Shown piece by piece: positions 1-8,163 of a stretch of 64,000 bases of DNA. The notes beneath the pieces were generated by a model. It worked only from the letters and a program-made list of their open reading frames with translations. It did not search any database and had not been told where the DNA came from. Every line of letters starts with the position of its first letter. Position 1 is the first letter of the stretch. Made by a program: the position numbers and the translations under genes. Source of the DNA: Klebsiella michiganensis (lineage in GTDB: Bacteria > Pseudomonadota > Gammaproteobacteria > Enterobacterales > Enterobacteriaceae); contig CP011077.1 of the NCBI GenBank assembly GCA_000963575.1, forward strand, positions 1,240,001 through 1,304,000, read 5' to 3'.

Positions 1-120
1 GCAATCATAGCAGAACAGCTCCAGCAGCGGAAACAGCTATCACGCCCGGGTGCACAGTCTGCAACATGGTTTAGCTCACCCTTTTGAGATTTCGGATAAC
101 CCGCAGGGCGGCTAAAAGTG
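1..120. other. Intergenic stretch left of ybfE; no gene supported
   Basis: No convincing gene lies here. In E. coli the flavodoxin gene fldA follows ybfE on the same strand, so this stretch is probably the ybfE-fldA spacer with fldA starting beyond the window edge. The conserved flavodoxin N-terminus is not seen. The only reading frame is a 20-codon one on the minus strand (67 to 5) with no recognisable product. Confidence 0.5.
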
Positions 121-399
121 TTACCCGAGGTTTTTAAGCTGCTCGAGCAGCATCTCTTCGATCAGTTCGCTGCGGCTGATGTTACGGGCGTCAGCAAGCT
201 GGTTGAGGGCGTCGACCGCATCATTGTTCAGTTTTAGCTCGACCCGCTTCAAACCACGCACTTTGTCGCGCTTAAGCTGATTGCGTTTATTGATACGCAA
301 TTGCTCATCGCGCGAGAGCGGATTGGTTTTCGGCCGCCCGGGGCGACGCTCGTCCGCGAACAGATCTAATGTAGTACGGTCCGTTTGTTCTTTTGCCAT
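121..399 (-). CDS. ybfE: LexA-regulated small protein YbfE
   Basis: 92-residue basic protein matching YbfE of E. coli (about 97 residues) from its first residues, MAKEQTDRTTLDLFA, through the RPGRPKTNPLSRDEQLR block. The C-terminal half (AVDALNQLADARNISRSELIEEML) looks like a ribbon-helix-helix/CopG-type DNA-binding fold, so a DNA-binding role is plausible but unproven. The frame is open for 24 more codons upstream, but the start at 399 is preferred because family similarity begins exactly there. In E. coli the gene is listed as LexA-controlled. I did not find a convincing SOS box upstream here. It is followed, as in E. coli, by what is probably the fldA region. Confidence 0.9.
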   Translation of the reverse strand: MAKEQTDRTTLDLFADERRPGRPKTNPLSRDEQLRINKRNQLKRDKVRGLKRVELKLNNDAVDALNQLADARNISRSELIEEMLLEQLKNLG

Positions 400-531
400 G
401 ATTAGAATACTGACAGGAAATTCTGGCTGCAGGGGCAGGGTGCCGGTGCAATTAAGCGCGCCATCATACATCAGCGCGCCACTCCCGCCAACGCGTTAGC
501 GACTTCTGCTGGCTGGTCGTTCTGTTTTTAA

Positions 532-1308
532 TCAGTTTTTCGACTCGGCATCGATAAATCGGTGAATCGCGCGTAAAACAGCGTCCGGTTTTTCCGCATG
601 AACCCAATGACCCGCGCCAGCGATAACGTGAGCACGGGCCTGTGGGAACTGACTTAACAGCGCCTCGCGGTGGCTTTCATCAACATATGGGGAATTCCCC
701 CCGCGGATAAACAGCGCCGGATGAGGCCAGGCCGGTACAGGCTGCCAGCCGACGATACTTTCATATTGTTGCCAAAGCACGGGCACGTTGAACTTCCACT
801 CACCGTCAGCGAAGGATTTCAGCAGAAACTGAATGACACCTTCTTCTGCTACATGTTTACGCATGATTTGCGCCGCCTGCTGGCGAGTTTCAACCCCTGC
901 TTCAGTGACCGCGCGAATCGCCGCGAAAATCTCGTCGTGACGGCGAACCTGATAGTTAACCGGAGCGATATCAATCATCACCAGCTTATCGATGCGCTGA
1001 GGGGCAAGAGCCGTCAGCGCCATCACCACTTTGCCGCCCATGGAATGGCCAATAAACGTGGCTTTCTCGATGCCGTATTCGTCCAGCGTGTCCAGCACGT
1101 CGCCGGCCATTGCGGCATAGCTCATGTCATCACTGCGCGGAGACAGCCCGTGGTTACGCAGATCTATTTGCAGCAAGGTATGATCTTTACCCAGATCCCG
1201 CGCCAGCACGCCGAGATTATCCAGGCTGCCAAACAGGCCGTGAATCAGGACGATAGGGGAATTGCTATTCGATTGTTGCGCAGTTTGCAGGCGAGCATTT
1301 AATTTCAT
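532..1308 (-). CDS. ybfF: Esterase YbfF, alpha/beta-hydrolase
   Basis: 258-residue alpha/beta-hydrolase, close to the 254 residues of E. coli YbfF, a cytoplasmic esterase active on acyl-CoA and short-chain esters. The oxyanion-hole segment LIHGLFGS is at residues 21-28 and the nucleophile elbow GHSMGG puts Ser at 89. Asp113 lies in MIDIAP and His234 in GAGHWVHAEKPD, giving a full Ser-Asp-His triad at the same numbering I recall for the E. coli enzyme. No signal peptide is seen. It is transcribed away from seqA; the 174-bp gap between them must carry both promoters. The function comes from the family; the physiological substrate is not known from sequence. Confidence 0.93.
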   Translation of the reverse strand: MKLNARLQTAQQSNSNSPIVLIHGLFGSLDNLGVLARDLGKDHTLLQIDLRNHGLSPRSDDMSYAAMAGDVLDTLDEYGIEKATFIGHSMGGKVVMALTALAPQRIDKLVMIDIAPVNYQVRRHDEIFAAIRAVTEAGVETRQQAAQIMRKHVAEEGVIQFLLKSFADGEWKFNVPVLWQQYESIVGWQPVPAWPHPALFIRGGNSPYVDESHREALLSQFPQARAHVIAGAGHWVHAEKPDAVLRAIHRFIDAESKN

Positions 1309-1482
1309 GGCAAAGTTCTTTATTTTGGTTCGTTTGGTTAGGGTATCATGTTGGCATTCCTGCGGGCGTGCGGCAAATATTCAGTTTACTCTGACTTTGA
1401 GTCGCCCCTCCTGTTCGCTGTTGGGATTTGACCCTATACTCCCAACGACTTGTATTCAGAAAAGATATCGTACTGGATTAAG
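1309..1482. promoter_or_regulatory. Divergent ybfF / seqA promoter region
   Basis: A 174-bp spacer between the divergent starts of ybfF (1308) and seqA (1483). It must contain both promoters. The seqA start is preceded by a purine-rich GGATTAAG ribosome-binding segment directly before the ATG. I could not assign the promoter hexamers with confidence. Confidence 0.45.
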
Positions 1483-2031
1483 ATGAAAACAATCGAAGTT
1501 GATGACGAGCTATACCGCTACATTGCCAGCCAGACTAAGCACATTGGTGAGAGCGCGTCAGACATTTTACGGCGCATGCTTAAATTTACCGCCGGGCAAA
1601 CACCAGCAGCCACTCCTACGCCAGCTGCGCCTGAGCGCGCTGCGGCTCCCGTTGTTGAAGAAAAGCCTGCGAACACCGCCCGCAACCGCGTGCGCGCCGT
1701 TCGTGAGCTGCTGCTTTCCGATGAATATGCCGCTCAGAATAAGGCCGTAAACCGCTTTATGATGGTGCTGTCCACCCTGTATCAGCTGGACGCGAAGACT
1801 TTCGGCGAAGCGACTGAATCCCTGCATGGCCGCACTCGCGTCTATTTTGCTGGCGACGAACAAACGCTGCTGGCGAACGGGAACCAAACCAAGCCGAAAC
1901 ATGTTCCGGGCACCCCATACTGGGTGATCACCAATACGAATACTGGTCGTAAATGCAGCATGATCGAACACATCATGCAGTCAATGCAGTTCCCTGCGGA
2001 GCTGATTGAAAAGGTTTGCGGCACTATTTAA
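1483..2031 (+). CDS. seqA: Negative modulator of replication initiation SeqA
   Basis: 182 residues (181 in E. coli). SeqA binds hemimethylated GATC sites, sequesters oriC and the dnaA promoter after replication, and helps organise nascent DNA. The N-terminal oligomerisation domain is well conserved (MKTIEVDDELYRYIA, HIGESASDILRRML). It is followed by a variable Ala/Pro-rich linker at about residues 40-65. The C-terminal DNA-binding domain is nearly invariant (ATESLHGRTRVYFA, NGNQTKPKHVPGTPYWV, TNTNTGRKCSMIEHIM). Start 1483 is chosen over an in-frame ATG 11 codons upstream because it matches the family N-terminus. pgm follows after 27 bp, so the two are probably cotranscribed, as in E. coli. 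Confidence 0.97.
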   Translation: MKTIEVDDELYRYIASQTKHIGESASDILRRMLKFTAGQTPAATPTPAAPERAAAPVVEEKPANTARNRVRAVRELLLSDEYAAQNKAVNRFMMVLSTLYQLDAKTFGEATESLHGRTRVYFAGDEQTLLANGNQTKPKHVPGTPYWVITNTNTGRKCSMIEHIMQSMQFPAELIEKVCGTI

Positions 2032-2058
2032 AAACCTGGCGTCAGTAAGGAAGAGCCA

Positions 2059-3702
2059 ATGGCTAACCACGATCGTGCGGGCCAGCCTGCACAACAGAGC
2101 GATTTGATTAACGTAGCCCAGCTTACGGCGCAGTATTACGTGCTGAAGCCTGTGGTGGGTAATAGTGAACACGCGGTGAAATTCGGGACTTCCGGCCACC
2201 GCGGCAGTGCGGCACGTCATAGCTTTAACGAACCTCATATTCTGGCGATAGCGCAAGCTATTGCTGAAGAGCGTGCGAAGAATGGGATTACCGGTCCGTG
2301 CTATGTGGGCAAAGATACCCACGCGCTGTCCGAACCTGCGTTTATCTCCGTGCTGGAAGTGCTGGCCGCCAACGGCGTGGACGTCATTGTGCAGCAGGAT
2401 AACGGCTACACTCCAACGCCGGCGGTTTCTAACGCCATTCTGGTGCATAACCAAAAGGGCGGCGCTCAGGCTGACGGGATTGTTATCACGCCATCCCATA
2501 ACCCACCGGACGACGGCGGGATCAAGTACAACCCGCCAAACGGTGGCCCGGCTGATACCAACGTCACCAAAGTTGTCGAAGATCGCGCTAACGCGCTGCT
2601 GGCCGACGGCCTGAAAGGCGTGAAGCGTATCTCTCTGGATAAAGCCTGGGAAAGCGGCCACGTTCAGGAGCAGGATCTTGTTCAGCCGTTCATCGAAGGC
2701 CTGGTGGATATCGTGGACATGGCCGCGATTCAAAAGGCCGGCCTGAAGCTGGGCGTTGACCCACTCGGCGGCTCCGGGATCGAATACTGGCACCGTATTG
2801 CGAAGCACTACAACCTGGACTTAACTATCGTTAACGATCAGGTCGACCAGACCTTCCGCTTTATGCACCTCGATAAAGACGGGGCTATCCGTATGGACTG
2901 CTCTTCCGAATGTGCGATGGCGGGCCTGCTGGCGCTGCGCGACAAATTCGATCTGGCGTTTGCCAATGACCCGGATTACGACCGCCACGGCATCGTGACG
3001 CCTGCTGGCCTGATGAACCCAAACCATTATCTGGCCGTGGCTATCAACTATCTGTTCCAGCATCGTCCGCAGTGGGGCAAAGATGTGGCCGTCGGTAAAA
3101 CTCTGGTCTCTTCCGCGATGATTGACCGCGTGGTAGAAGACCTGGGCCGCAAGCTGGTGGAAGTCCCGGTTGGCTTTAAGTGGTTCGTTGACGGCCTGTT
3201 CGACGGCAGCTTTGGCTTCGGTGGCGAAGAGAGCGCCGGGGCATCGTTCCTGCGCTTCAACGGCACCCCGTGGTCGACCGACAAAGACGGCATCATCATG
3301 TGTCTGCTGGCGGCAGAAATCACCGCCGTGACGGGTAAAAACCCGCAGCAGCATTATGACGAGCTGGCGGCACGCTTCGGCGCACCGAGCTACAACCGTA
3401 TTCAGGCGCCGGCGACCTCCGCACAGAAGGCCGCGCTGTCTAAACTGTCGCCAGAAATGGTGAGTGCAGACACGCTGGCAGGTGACCCGATCACCGCACG
3501 CCTGACGGCAGCTCCGGGCAACGGCGCTTCCATCGGCGGCCTGAAGGTAATGACCGAGAACGGCTGGTTTGCCGCTCGTCCGTCCGGCACCGAAGACGCC
3601 TACAAAATTTACTGTGAAAGCTTCCTGGGCGCAGAGCACCGCGAACAGATTGAGAAAGAAGCGGTAGAGATTGTCAGCGAAGTGCTGAAAAACGCGAAGT
3701 AA
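2059..3702 (+). CDS. pgm: Phosphoglucomutase (alpha-D-glucose-specific)
   Basis: 547 residues (546 in E. coli). The cytoplasmic enzyme interconverts glucose 1-phosphate and glucose 6-phosphate, linking galactose/glycogen metabolism and UDP-glucose synthesis to glycolysis. The catalytic phosphoserine loop TPSHNPP has Ser146. The Mg-binding DPDYDR motif covers residues 304-309. The sugar-binding GGEESAGASF loop and the phosphate-binding RPSGTEDAYK loop near the C-terminus are intact. It lies 27 bp behind seqA and ends at a rho-independent terminator, so seqA-pgm looks like one transcription unit. It works with the galETKM products elsewhere in this window, since galactose enters glycolysis as glucose 1-phosphate. 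Confidence 0.97.
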   Translation: MANHDRAGQPAQQSDLINVAQLTAQYYVLKPVVGNSEHAVKFGTSGHRGSAARHSFNEPHILAIAQAIAEERAKNGITGPCYVGKDTHALSEPAFISVLEVLAANGVDVIVQQDNGYTPTPAVSNAILVHNQKGGAQADGIVITPSHNPPDDGGIKYNPPNGGPADTNVTKVVEDRANALLADGLKGVKRISLDKAWESGHVQEQDLVQPFIEGLVDIVDMAAIQKAGLKLGVDPLGGSGIEYWHRIAKHYNLDLTIVNDQVDQTFRFMHLDKDGAIRMDCSSECAMAGLLALRDKFDLAFANDPDYDRHGIVTPAGLMNPNHYLAVAINYLFQHRPQWGKDVAVGKTLVSSAMIDRVVEDLGRKLVEVPVGFKWFVDGLFDGSFGFGGEESAGASFLRFNGTPWSTDKDGIIMCLLAAEITAVTGKNPQQHYDELAARFGAPSYNRIQAPATSAQKAALSKLSPEMVSADTLAGDPITARLTAAPGNGASIGGLKVMTENGWFAARPSGTEDAYKIYCESFLGAEHREQIEKEAVEIVSEVLKNAK

Positions 3703-3709
3703 TAGGTAA

Positions 3710-3738
3710 AAAGGCTCCTGCGGGAGCCTTTCTCTTTT
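3710..3738 (+). terminator. Rho-independent terminator after pgm
   Basis: Stem AAAGGCTCC / GGGAGCCTTT with a short loop, followed by a T-rich tract (TTTCTCTTTT). It starts 8 bases after the pgm stop. It also lies at the 3' end of the convergent EamA gene and may serve both strands. Confidence 0.85.
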
Positions 3739-4165
3739 AACCCAAAGCCACCATCAGCGCGCCGCAGGTGATAAGCGCCACGCCTATCCCGGCAATCAGC
3801 GACACTTTCTCACCAAACAGAATCACCGCCAGAATCACCGCAAAGACTACGCTCAGCTTATCGATAGGGGCGACCTTCGACACTTCCCCGTTTTTGATTG
3901 CCATAAAATAGAACAGCCAGGACAGCGCCCCGGCCACGCCGCTCAGCAGAATAAACAGCAGCGCTTTTTTATCGGCAAAGACCGTGCTGATGAGGTTCAG
4001 TTTTCCCTGAACGACAACCACTCCCACTAAAAATAACGCCATGACCACGGCACGTACGGCCGTGGCGGTATTGGCATCCAGATGCTGCAAACCAACCTTA
4101 CCAAAAATGGCGACCAGCGCTGCCGTAGCGGCAGACAACAGGGCGTAGACTAACCATGCGCTCAT
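3737..4165 (-). CDS. Half-size EamA-family membrane transporter
   Basis: 142-residue, very hydrophobic protein with about five predicted membrane segments (roughly 4-25, 33-53, 68-90, 97-117 and 121-140). It holds a single EamA/DMT domain; the hallmark second half (APIDKLSVVFAVILAVILFGEK) is clear. Typical DMT exporters have two such domains and about 290 residues, so this one would need to dimerise. The substrate cannot be told from sequence. It lies 36 bp downstream of kdpE on the same strand, behind a good AGGAG ribosome-binding site, so it may be read from the kdp transcript. In E. coli K-12 this position, between pgm and kdpE, holds other genes (potE-speF). Confidence 0.8.
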   Translation of the reverse strand: MSAWLVYALLSAATAALVAIFGKVGLQHLDANTATAVRAVVMALFLVGVVVVQGKLNLISTVFADKKALLFILLSGVAGALSWLFYFMAIKNGEVSKVAPIDKLSVVFAVILAVILFGEKVSLIAGIGVALITCGALMVALG

Positions 4166-4201
4166 AACGGGCTCCTCTTGAACGAGCCAGAGATTACTCC
4201 T

Positions 4202-4879
4202 TCAGAGCATAAAACGGTAGCCGATCCCGGTTTCGGTGAGCAGATGGCGAGGGCGGGCGGGGTCGCTCTCCAGCTTCTGGCGCAGGTGGCCCATATAAAT
4301 ACGCAGATAGTGACTGTGCTCCACGGCATTTGGGCCCCAGACCTGATTGAGAAGCTGGCGCTGGGTTAGCACTTTGCCGTGGTTATTCAGCAGGGTCGCC
4401 AGCAGGCGAAACTCGATAGGGGTCAGGTGAATTTCTTCTTCGCCGCGAGTAATGCGGCGCGAAGAGAGGTCGACCCGGATTTCAGAAAACTGGTACACCG
4501 GATCGGGCTGAACGATGCTGGCGTGGCGGCGCAGGGCAACCCGAAGCCTGGCCTGCAGCTCGCCGATGCCAAACGGCTTGCTGAGAAAATCATCCGCCCC
4601 GGCATCCAGGGCGGCAATCTTCGCCTGTTCGTCACTCCGGGCTGACAGGACAATGACCGGCGTCTGGCTCCACTGGCGGAAGTCACGAATAAAATCGATG
4701 CCGTCACCGTCCGGCAGGCCGAGATCCAGAATCACCAGATCCGGCTTGCGGGTGGCGGCTTCAATCAGGCCGCGCTGCAGCGTTTCGGCATCGAACACGC
4801 GTAACGATTCATCTTCCAGCGCGGTGCGCAGAAAGCGGCGGATCTCTTTTTCATCCTCAATTATCAGAACCGTTGTCAC
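4202..4879 (-). CDS. kdpE: Response regulator KdpE
   Basis: 225 residues, OmpR/PhoB class. The receiver domain (about 1-120) has the acidic pocket in IIEDE, phospho-acceptor Asp52 in VILDLGLPDGDG, Ser79 and Lys101 in LSKPFG. The C-terminal winged-helix domain (about 128-225) ends GIGYRFML. Phosphorylated by KdpD, it activates kdpFABC when potassium is limiting or osmolarity is high. The start codon is GTG at 4879, within a GTGA overlap with the kdpD stop, so the two are translationally coupled. Its target, a T-rich 17-bp site, is visible upstream of kdpF at 12085-12101. Confidence 0.96.
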   Translation of the reverse strand: MTTVLIIEDEKEIRRFLRTALEDESLRVFDAETLQRGLIEAATRKPDLVILDLGLPDGDGIDFIRDFRQWSQTPVIVLSARSDEQAKIAALDAGADDFLSKPFGIGELQARLRVALRRHASIVQPDPVYQFSEIRVDLSSRRITRGEEEIHLTPIEFRLLATLLNNHGKVLTQRQLLNQVWGPNAVEHSHYLRIYMGHLRQKLESDPARPRHLLTETGIGYRFML

Positions 4880-7563
4880 AGCACCTCAATCATTTCAGGG
4901 AGTTCGGGGGGAGGCGATAAAGGTAGCACAACGTGGAAGCTGGCACCGCCTTCCGGGCGGTTAAGCGCGTAAATTGTGCCGCCGTGAACTTCAACAATCG
5001 CCCGGCAGATAGCCAGCCCAAGCCCAACGCCTGGAATAGCTGATTCTTTGTTACCTCGGGCAAATTTATCAAAAATCAGCAGCTCTTTACCAGCCGGAAC
5101 CCCCGGGCCGCTGTCCCAAACTTCCAGGTCCAGTTTATCTGCCGTCGATGTGGCCTTTATACCAATCTCGGCTTTATAACCGGCATATTTCACCGCATTT
5201 TCCAGCAGGTTGATCAACACGCGTTCAAACAGCGGGCCGTCGACTTCAATCAGCATCAGCGGATCGGGCAAATTAAGGGCGATATGGCGGCCGCCGAGGC
5301 CCGGCTCAAGCATTTTCAGCGCGCTGCCGACGACTTCTTCCAGCGTCAGCCATTCTTTGCGAAGGTTAAAGCCGCCCGACTGAATGCGGGCCATATCCAG
5401 CAGATTATTCACCAGTCGGGTAGTGTTCAGCACATGCTGACGGATTTCGTTGGCCTGCGGGGCATGTTTTGACCCTTCGCTGGCCAGATCCAGCGTCAGA
5501 ATTTCTGCCTGGCCGAACAGCACTGTCAGCGGGGTGCGTAAGTCATGCGAAAGCGCGGCCAGCAGCGAGTTGCGAATTTGTTCGCGCTCGCTGGAGAGCC
5601 GGGCCTGCTCTTCGCTGGCGGTTAACAGCAGTCTGTCCAGCGCGGTAGCCACCAGCAGAGTGAAGGTTTCCAGCAGACGCTGCTGCTCGGGGATCATCAA
5701 CTGGCGCAGATTTTCCGGCTCAACCACCAGCAGGCCCAGGGTTCTTTCCGTGGTGCTGAGCGGCAGGATGCGGTAGGGCACGCCCGGCAGCGTATCCGTC
5801 CCGGCGCCGGCAGGCTGGCCTTTATCAAAGCTCCAGCGGGCAATGGCTTCGTCCCACTGCGCGGGTTCCCCTTCGGCCGCGATGCGGCTGAGCTTCCCGT
5901 GTTCGTCCGGGAGCAGCAGCAGGCTGCGGGCCTGGAAGGTGTTGTTGATAAACTGCACGCTGGTGGCGGCAACGTCCTGTGGGGTCCGGTCATCGGCCAG
6001 CGCTTTAGACATCTCATACAGATGACGGGTACGCTGTTCGCGGTAGCGGGCAATGCGCGCCTGGTAGCGCACACCGGCGGTCAGATTACCGATCACCAGC
6101 CCCACGGTAAGCATCACCCCGAAGGTTAGCAGGTACTGAACATCCGACACGGCGAGCGTGCCTCGCGGCGCAATAAAGAACAGGTCGAAGCTGATAACGT
6201 TAATGACAGTCGCAAGGACGGACGGCCAGCGGCCATAAAACAGCGCCACCATCACCACGCCAAGCAGGTAGATCATCACCAGGTTGGCGGCATCAAAGGC
6301 CACCAGCCACTGATTGGCGATAAAGGTAATAAACGCACAGAGCACTACCGCCACGGCACAGCCGCGCAGCTGAATACGCCATTTCTCGCTTAGCGTTCTG
6401 GTGTCCGGTGCCCTGGCCGGGGAGGGGAGCGGCTTTTCATCCAGCGCGACAATCACCAGATCGAGGTCCGGCGCGCGTTTGGCTAACCGGTCGGCAAAAG
6501 AAGTGCGGTGCCACCAGCGGCGCGTGGTATGGCGGCCAATAATGATTTTGCCGAGATTGTGCTCTCGGGCGTAGCGCAGTACCGCTTTTTCTTCATTAGG
6601 ATCGGCGAGCGTGGCGGTTTCCGCCCCCAGCTCCTGAGCGAGCCGCAGAGCGCTTAAAATGGTCCGCCGCTGATGTTCCGGCAGGCGGTGAAGCTGCGGC
6701 GTTTCAACGTAAACGGCGTGCCAGACGCTGCCGAGCTTAGCGGCAAGGCGAGCGGCGGTGCGAACCAGTTTTTCATTCCCGCTGCTGTGGCCGATGCACA
6801 GCAGAATGGCGTCACGCGTGTGCCAGACTTTCTCCTGGCCCTGGTTGTCGCGCCAGGCGCGCATCTGATCGTCAACGCGGTCTGCAGTGCGCCGGAGCGC
6901 CAGTTCGCGCAGGGCGATAAGGTTACCTTTGCGGAAGAAGTGCTCGATGGCGCGCTCGGCCTGGCCGGAGATGTAAACTTTGCCCTCGTGCAGGCGCTGG
7001 CGAAGATCGTCCGGGGGCAGGTCAACCAGCACAACCTCGTCGGCGGCGTCGAAAATAGGATCGGGGACGGTTTCACGGACCTGAATTCCGGTCACGCCGC
7101 CCACCACATCATTCAGGCTTTCCAGATGCTGAACGTTAACCGAGGTGAGGACGTCGATTCCGGCTTCCAGCAGTTCTTCCACATCCTGCCAGCGCTTGGG
7201 GTGACGTGAGCCTGGGGCGTTACTGTGCGCCAGTTCGTCCATCAGAATCAGGGCAGGATTGCGGGCGAGGGCGGCATCGAGGTCAAATTCCTGAACCAGA
7301 CGCCCCCGGTGATGAATACGCCGAGGGGGCTGAATCGTCAGCCCCTTCAATAGTTCGGCAGTTTCCTGGCGGCCGTGGGTTTCCACCACGCCCACCAGCA
7401 CATCGAGGCCCTGCGCCCGCAGACGCTGCGCCTCCTGAAGCATCGCGTAGGTTTTCCCGACGCCCGCACAGGCGCCGAAGAAGATTTTCAGTTTCCCACG
7501 CGGCTGGCGGTTTACTTTCTCCAGCAGCTTATCGGGGTTGGGGCGCAGCGGCTCCTCGGTCAT
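4876..7563 (-). CDS. kdpD: Sensor histidine kinase KdpD
   Basis: 895 residues (894 in E. coli). The N-terminal KdpD domain carries a Walker A motif (GACAGVGKT, residues 30-38) and a Walker B-like ALILMDELAH. A universal-stress-protein-like domain follows at about 250-375. Four membrane segments lie between about 400 and 500, then a GAF-like region (about 520-640). The kinase core has the phospho-acceptor His673 in LSHDLRTPL and ATP-lid boxes NLLENAVKYA and GVGLGLAICRAIVE. It is an inner-membrane sensor of K+ limitation that phosphorylates KdpE and dephosphorylates it when K+ is ample. It lies 12 bp behind kdpC and overlaps kdpE by 4 bases. Confidence 0.96.
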   Translation of the reverse strand: MTEEPLRPNPDKLLEKVNRQPRGKLKIFFGACAGVGKTYAMLQEAQRLRAQGLDVLVGVVETHGRQETAELLKGLTIQPPRRIHHRGRLVQEFDLDAALARNPALILMDELAHSNAPGSRHPKRWQDVEELLEAGIDVLTSVNVQHLESLNDVVGGVTGIQVRETVPDPIFDAADEVVLVDLPPDDLRQRLHEGKVYISGQAERAIEHFFRKGNLIALRELALRRTADRVDDQMRAWRDNQGQEKVWHTRDAILLCIGHSSGNEKLVRTAARLAAKLGSVWHAVYVETPQLHRLPEHQRRTILSALRLAQELGAETATLADPNEEKAVLRYAREHNLGKIIIGRHTTRRWWHRTSFADRLAKRAPDLDLVIVALDEKPLPSPARAPDTRTLSEKWRIQLRGCAVAVVLCAFITFIANQWLVAFDAANLVMIYLLGVVMVALFYGRWPSVLATVINVISFDLFFIAPRGTLAVSDVQYLLTFGVMLTVGLVIGNLTAGVRYQARIARYREQRTRHLYEMSKALADDRTPQDVAATSVQFINNTFQARSLLLLPDEHGKLSRIAAEGEPAQWDEAIARWSFDKGQPAGAGTDTLPGVPYRILPLSTTERTLGLLVVEPENLRQLMIPEQQRLLETFTLLVATALDRLLLTASEEQARLSSEREQIRNSLLAALSHDLRTPLTVLFGQAEILTLDLASEGSKHAPQANEIRQHVLNTTRLVNNLLDMARIQSGGFNLRKEWLTLEEVVGSALKMLEPGLGGRHIALNLPDPLMLIEVDGPLFERVLINLLENAVKYAGYKAEIGIKATSTADKLDLEVWDSGPGVPAGKELLIFDKFARGNKESAIPGVGLGLAICRAIVEVHGGTIYALNRPEGGASFHVVLPLSPPPELPEMIEVL

Positions 7564-7575
7564 AACGCGTCCTTT

Positions 7576-8151
7576 TTACTTCGCCTGGAGATGGTCCAGC
7601 GCCAGGTTCAGCTTAACGATGTTCACTACCGGCATGCCGATAAAATTCACCAGCGGCGTGGTGGTGTTTTCAGCCACCAGACGAGCGATTTGCTCCACCG
7701 GCAGGTTTCTGGCTTTAGCCACCCGTGGGATTTGCCACGCGGTCGCTTCAGGAGAAAGCTGTCCGTCCAGGCCGCTGGCGGAGGTGGTGACTAAGTCAAC
7801 GGGAACCGCTGGATTTGCCTCCGGATTAGCCGCACGCAGTGCGCTAATACGAGCCTTAACCTCTTTGTCCAGCTCCGGGTTGCTGGCCGCAAGGTTGCTG
7901 CCGCCGGATGCCATTGGATTATAGGGGCTATCCGAGGTGGCAGAAGGGCGGCCCTGGAAATATTTTGCGTTCGTGAAGTCCTGACCAATCAGTTCTGAAC
8001 CGCGAACCTTGCCGTCTTCAACGATCAAGGAGCCGTTGGCCTGGGCCGGGAACCACCATTGCCCCAGCAGCGTGGCAATGAGGGGATAAACCCCTCCGGT
8101 AATCAGCGTCAGGATAATCAGCAGTAATAAGGCGGGGCGTAACGTAGCCAT
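7576..8151 (-). CDS. kdpC: K+-transporting ATPase subunit KdpC
   Basis: 191 residues (190 in E. coli). It has a single N-terminal membrane anchor (about residues 6-27, rich in Leu/Ile) and a periplasmic domain with the family signature YFQGRPSATSDSPYNPMASGGSN. KdpC holds the KdpFABC complex together and promotes high-affinity K+ binding by KdpA. It is encoded 12 bp behind kdpB and 12 bp before kdpD on the minus strand, in the standard kdpFABCDE order. Confidence 0.96.
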   Translation of the reverse strand: MATLRPALLLLIILTLITGGVYPLIATLLGQWWFPAQANGSLIVEDGKVRGSELIGQDFTNAKYFQGRPSATSDSPYNPMASGGSNLAASNPELDKEVKARISALRAANPEANPAVPVDLVTTSASGLDGQLSPEATAWQIPRVAKARNLPVEQIARLVAENTTTPLVNFIGMPVVNIVKLNLALDHLQAK

Positions 8152-8163
8152 GTTCTTTTCCTC

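Noticed and set aside
5..67. 20-codon minus-strand frame near the left edge, a possible leader peptide for fldA
   Set aside because: Only weak Shine-Dalgarno, no regulatory codons or attenuator, and the downstream gene is outside the window.
423..438. CTG-N10-CAG upstream of ybfE as a LexA box
   Set aside because: Only the six outer bases match and the typical CTGT...ACAG core is missing; such matches are frequent by chance.
399..471. N-terminal extension of YbfE by 24 residues
   Set aside because: The extension (MYDGALNCTG...) has no family similarity; conservation starts exactly at MAKEQT.
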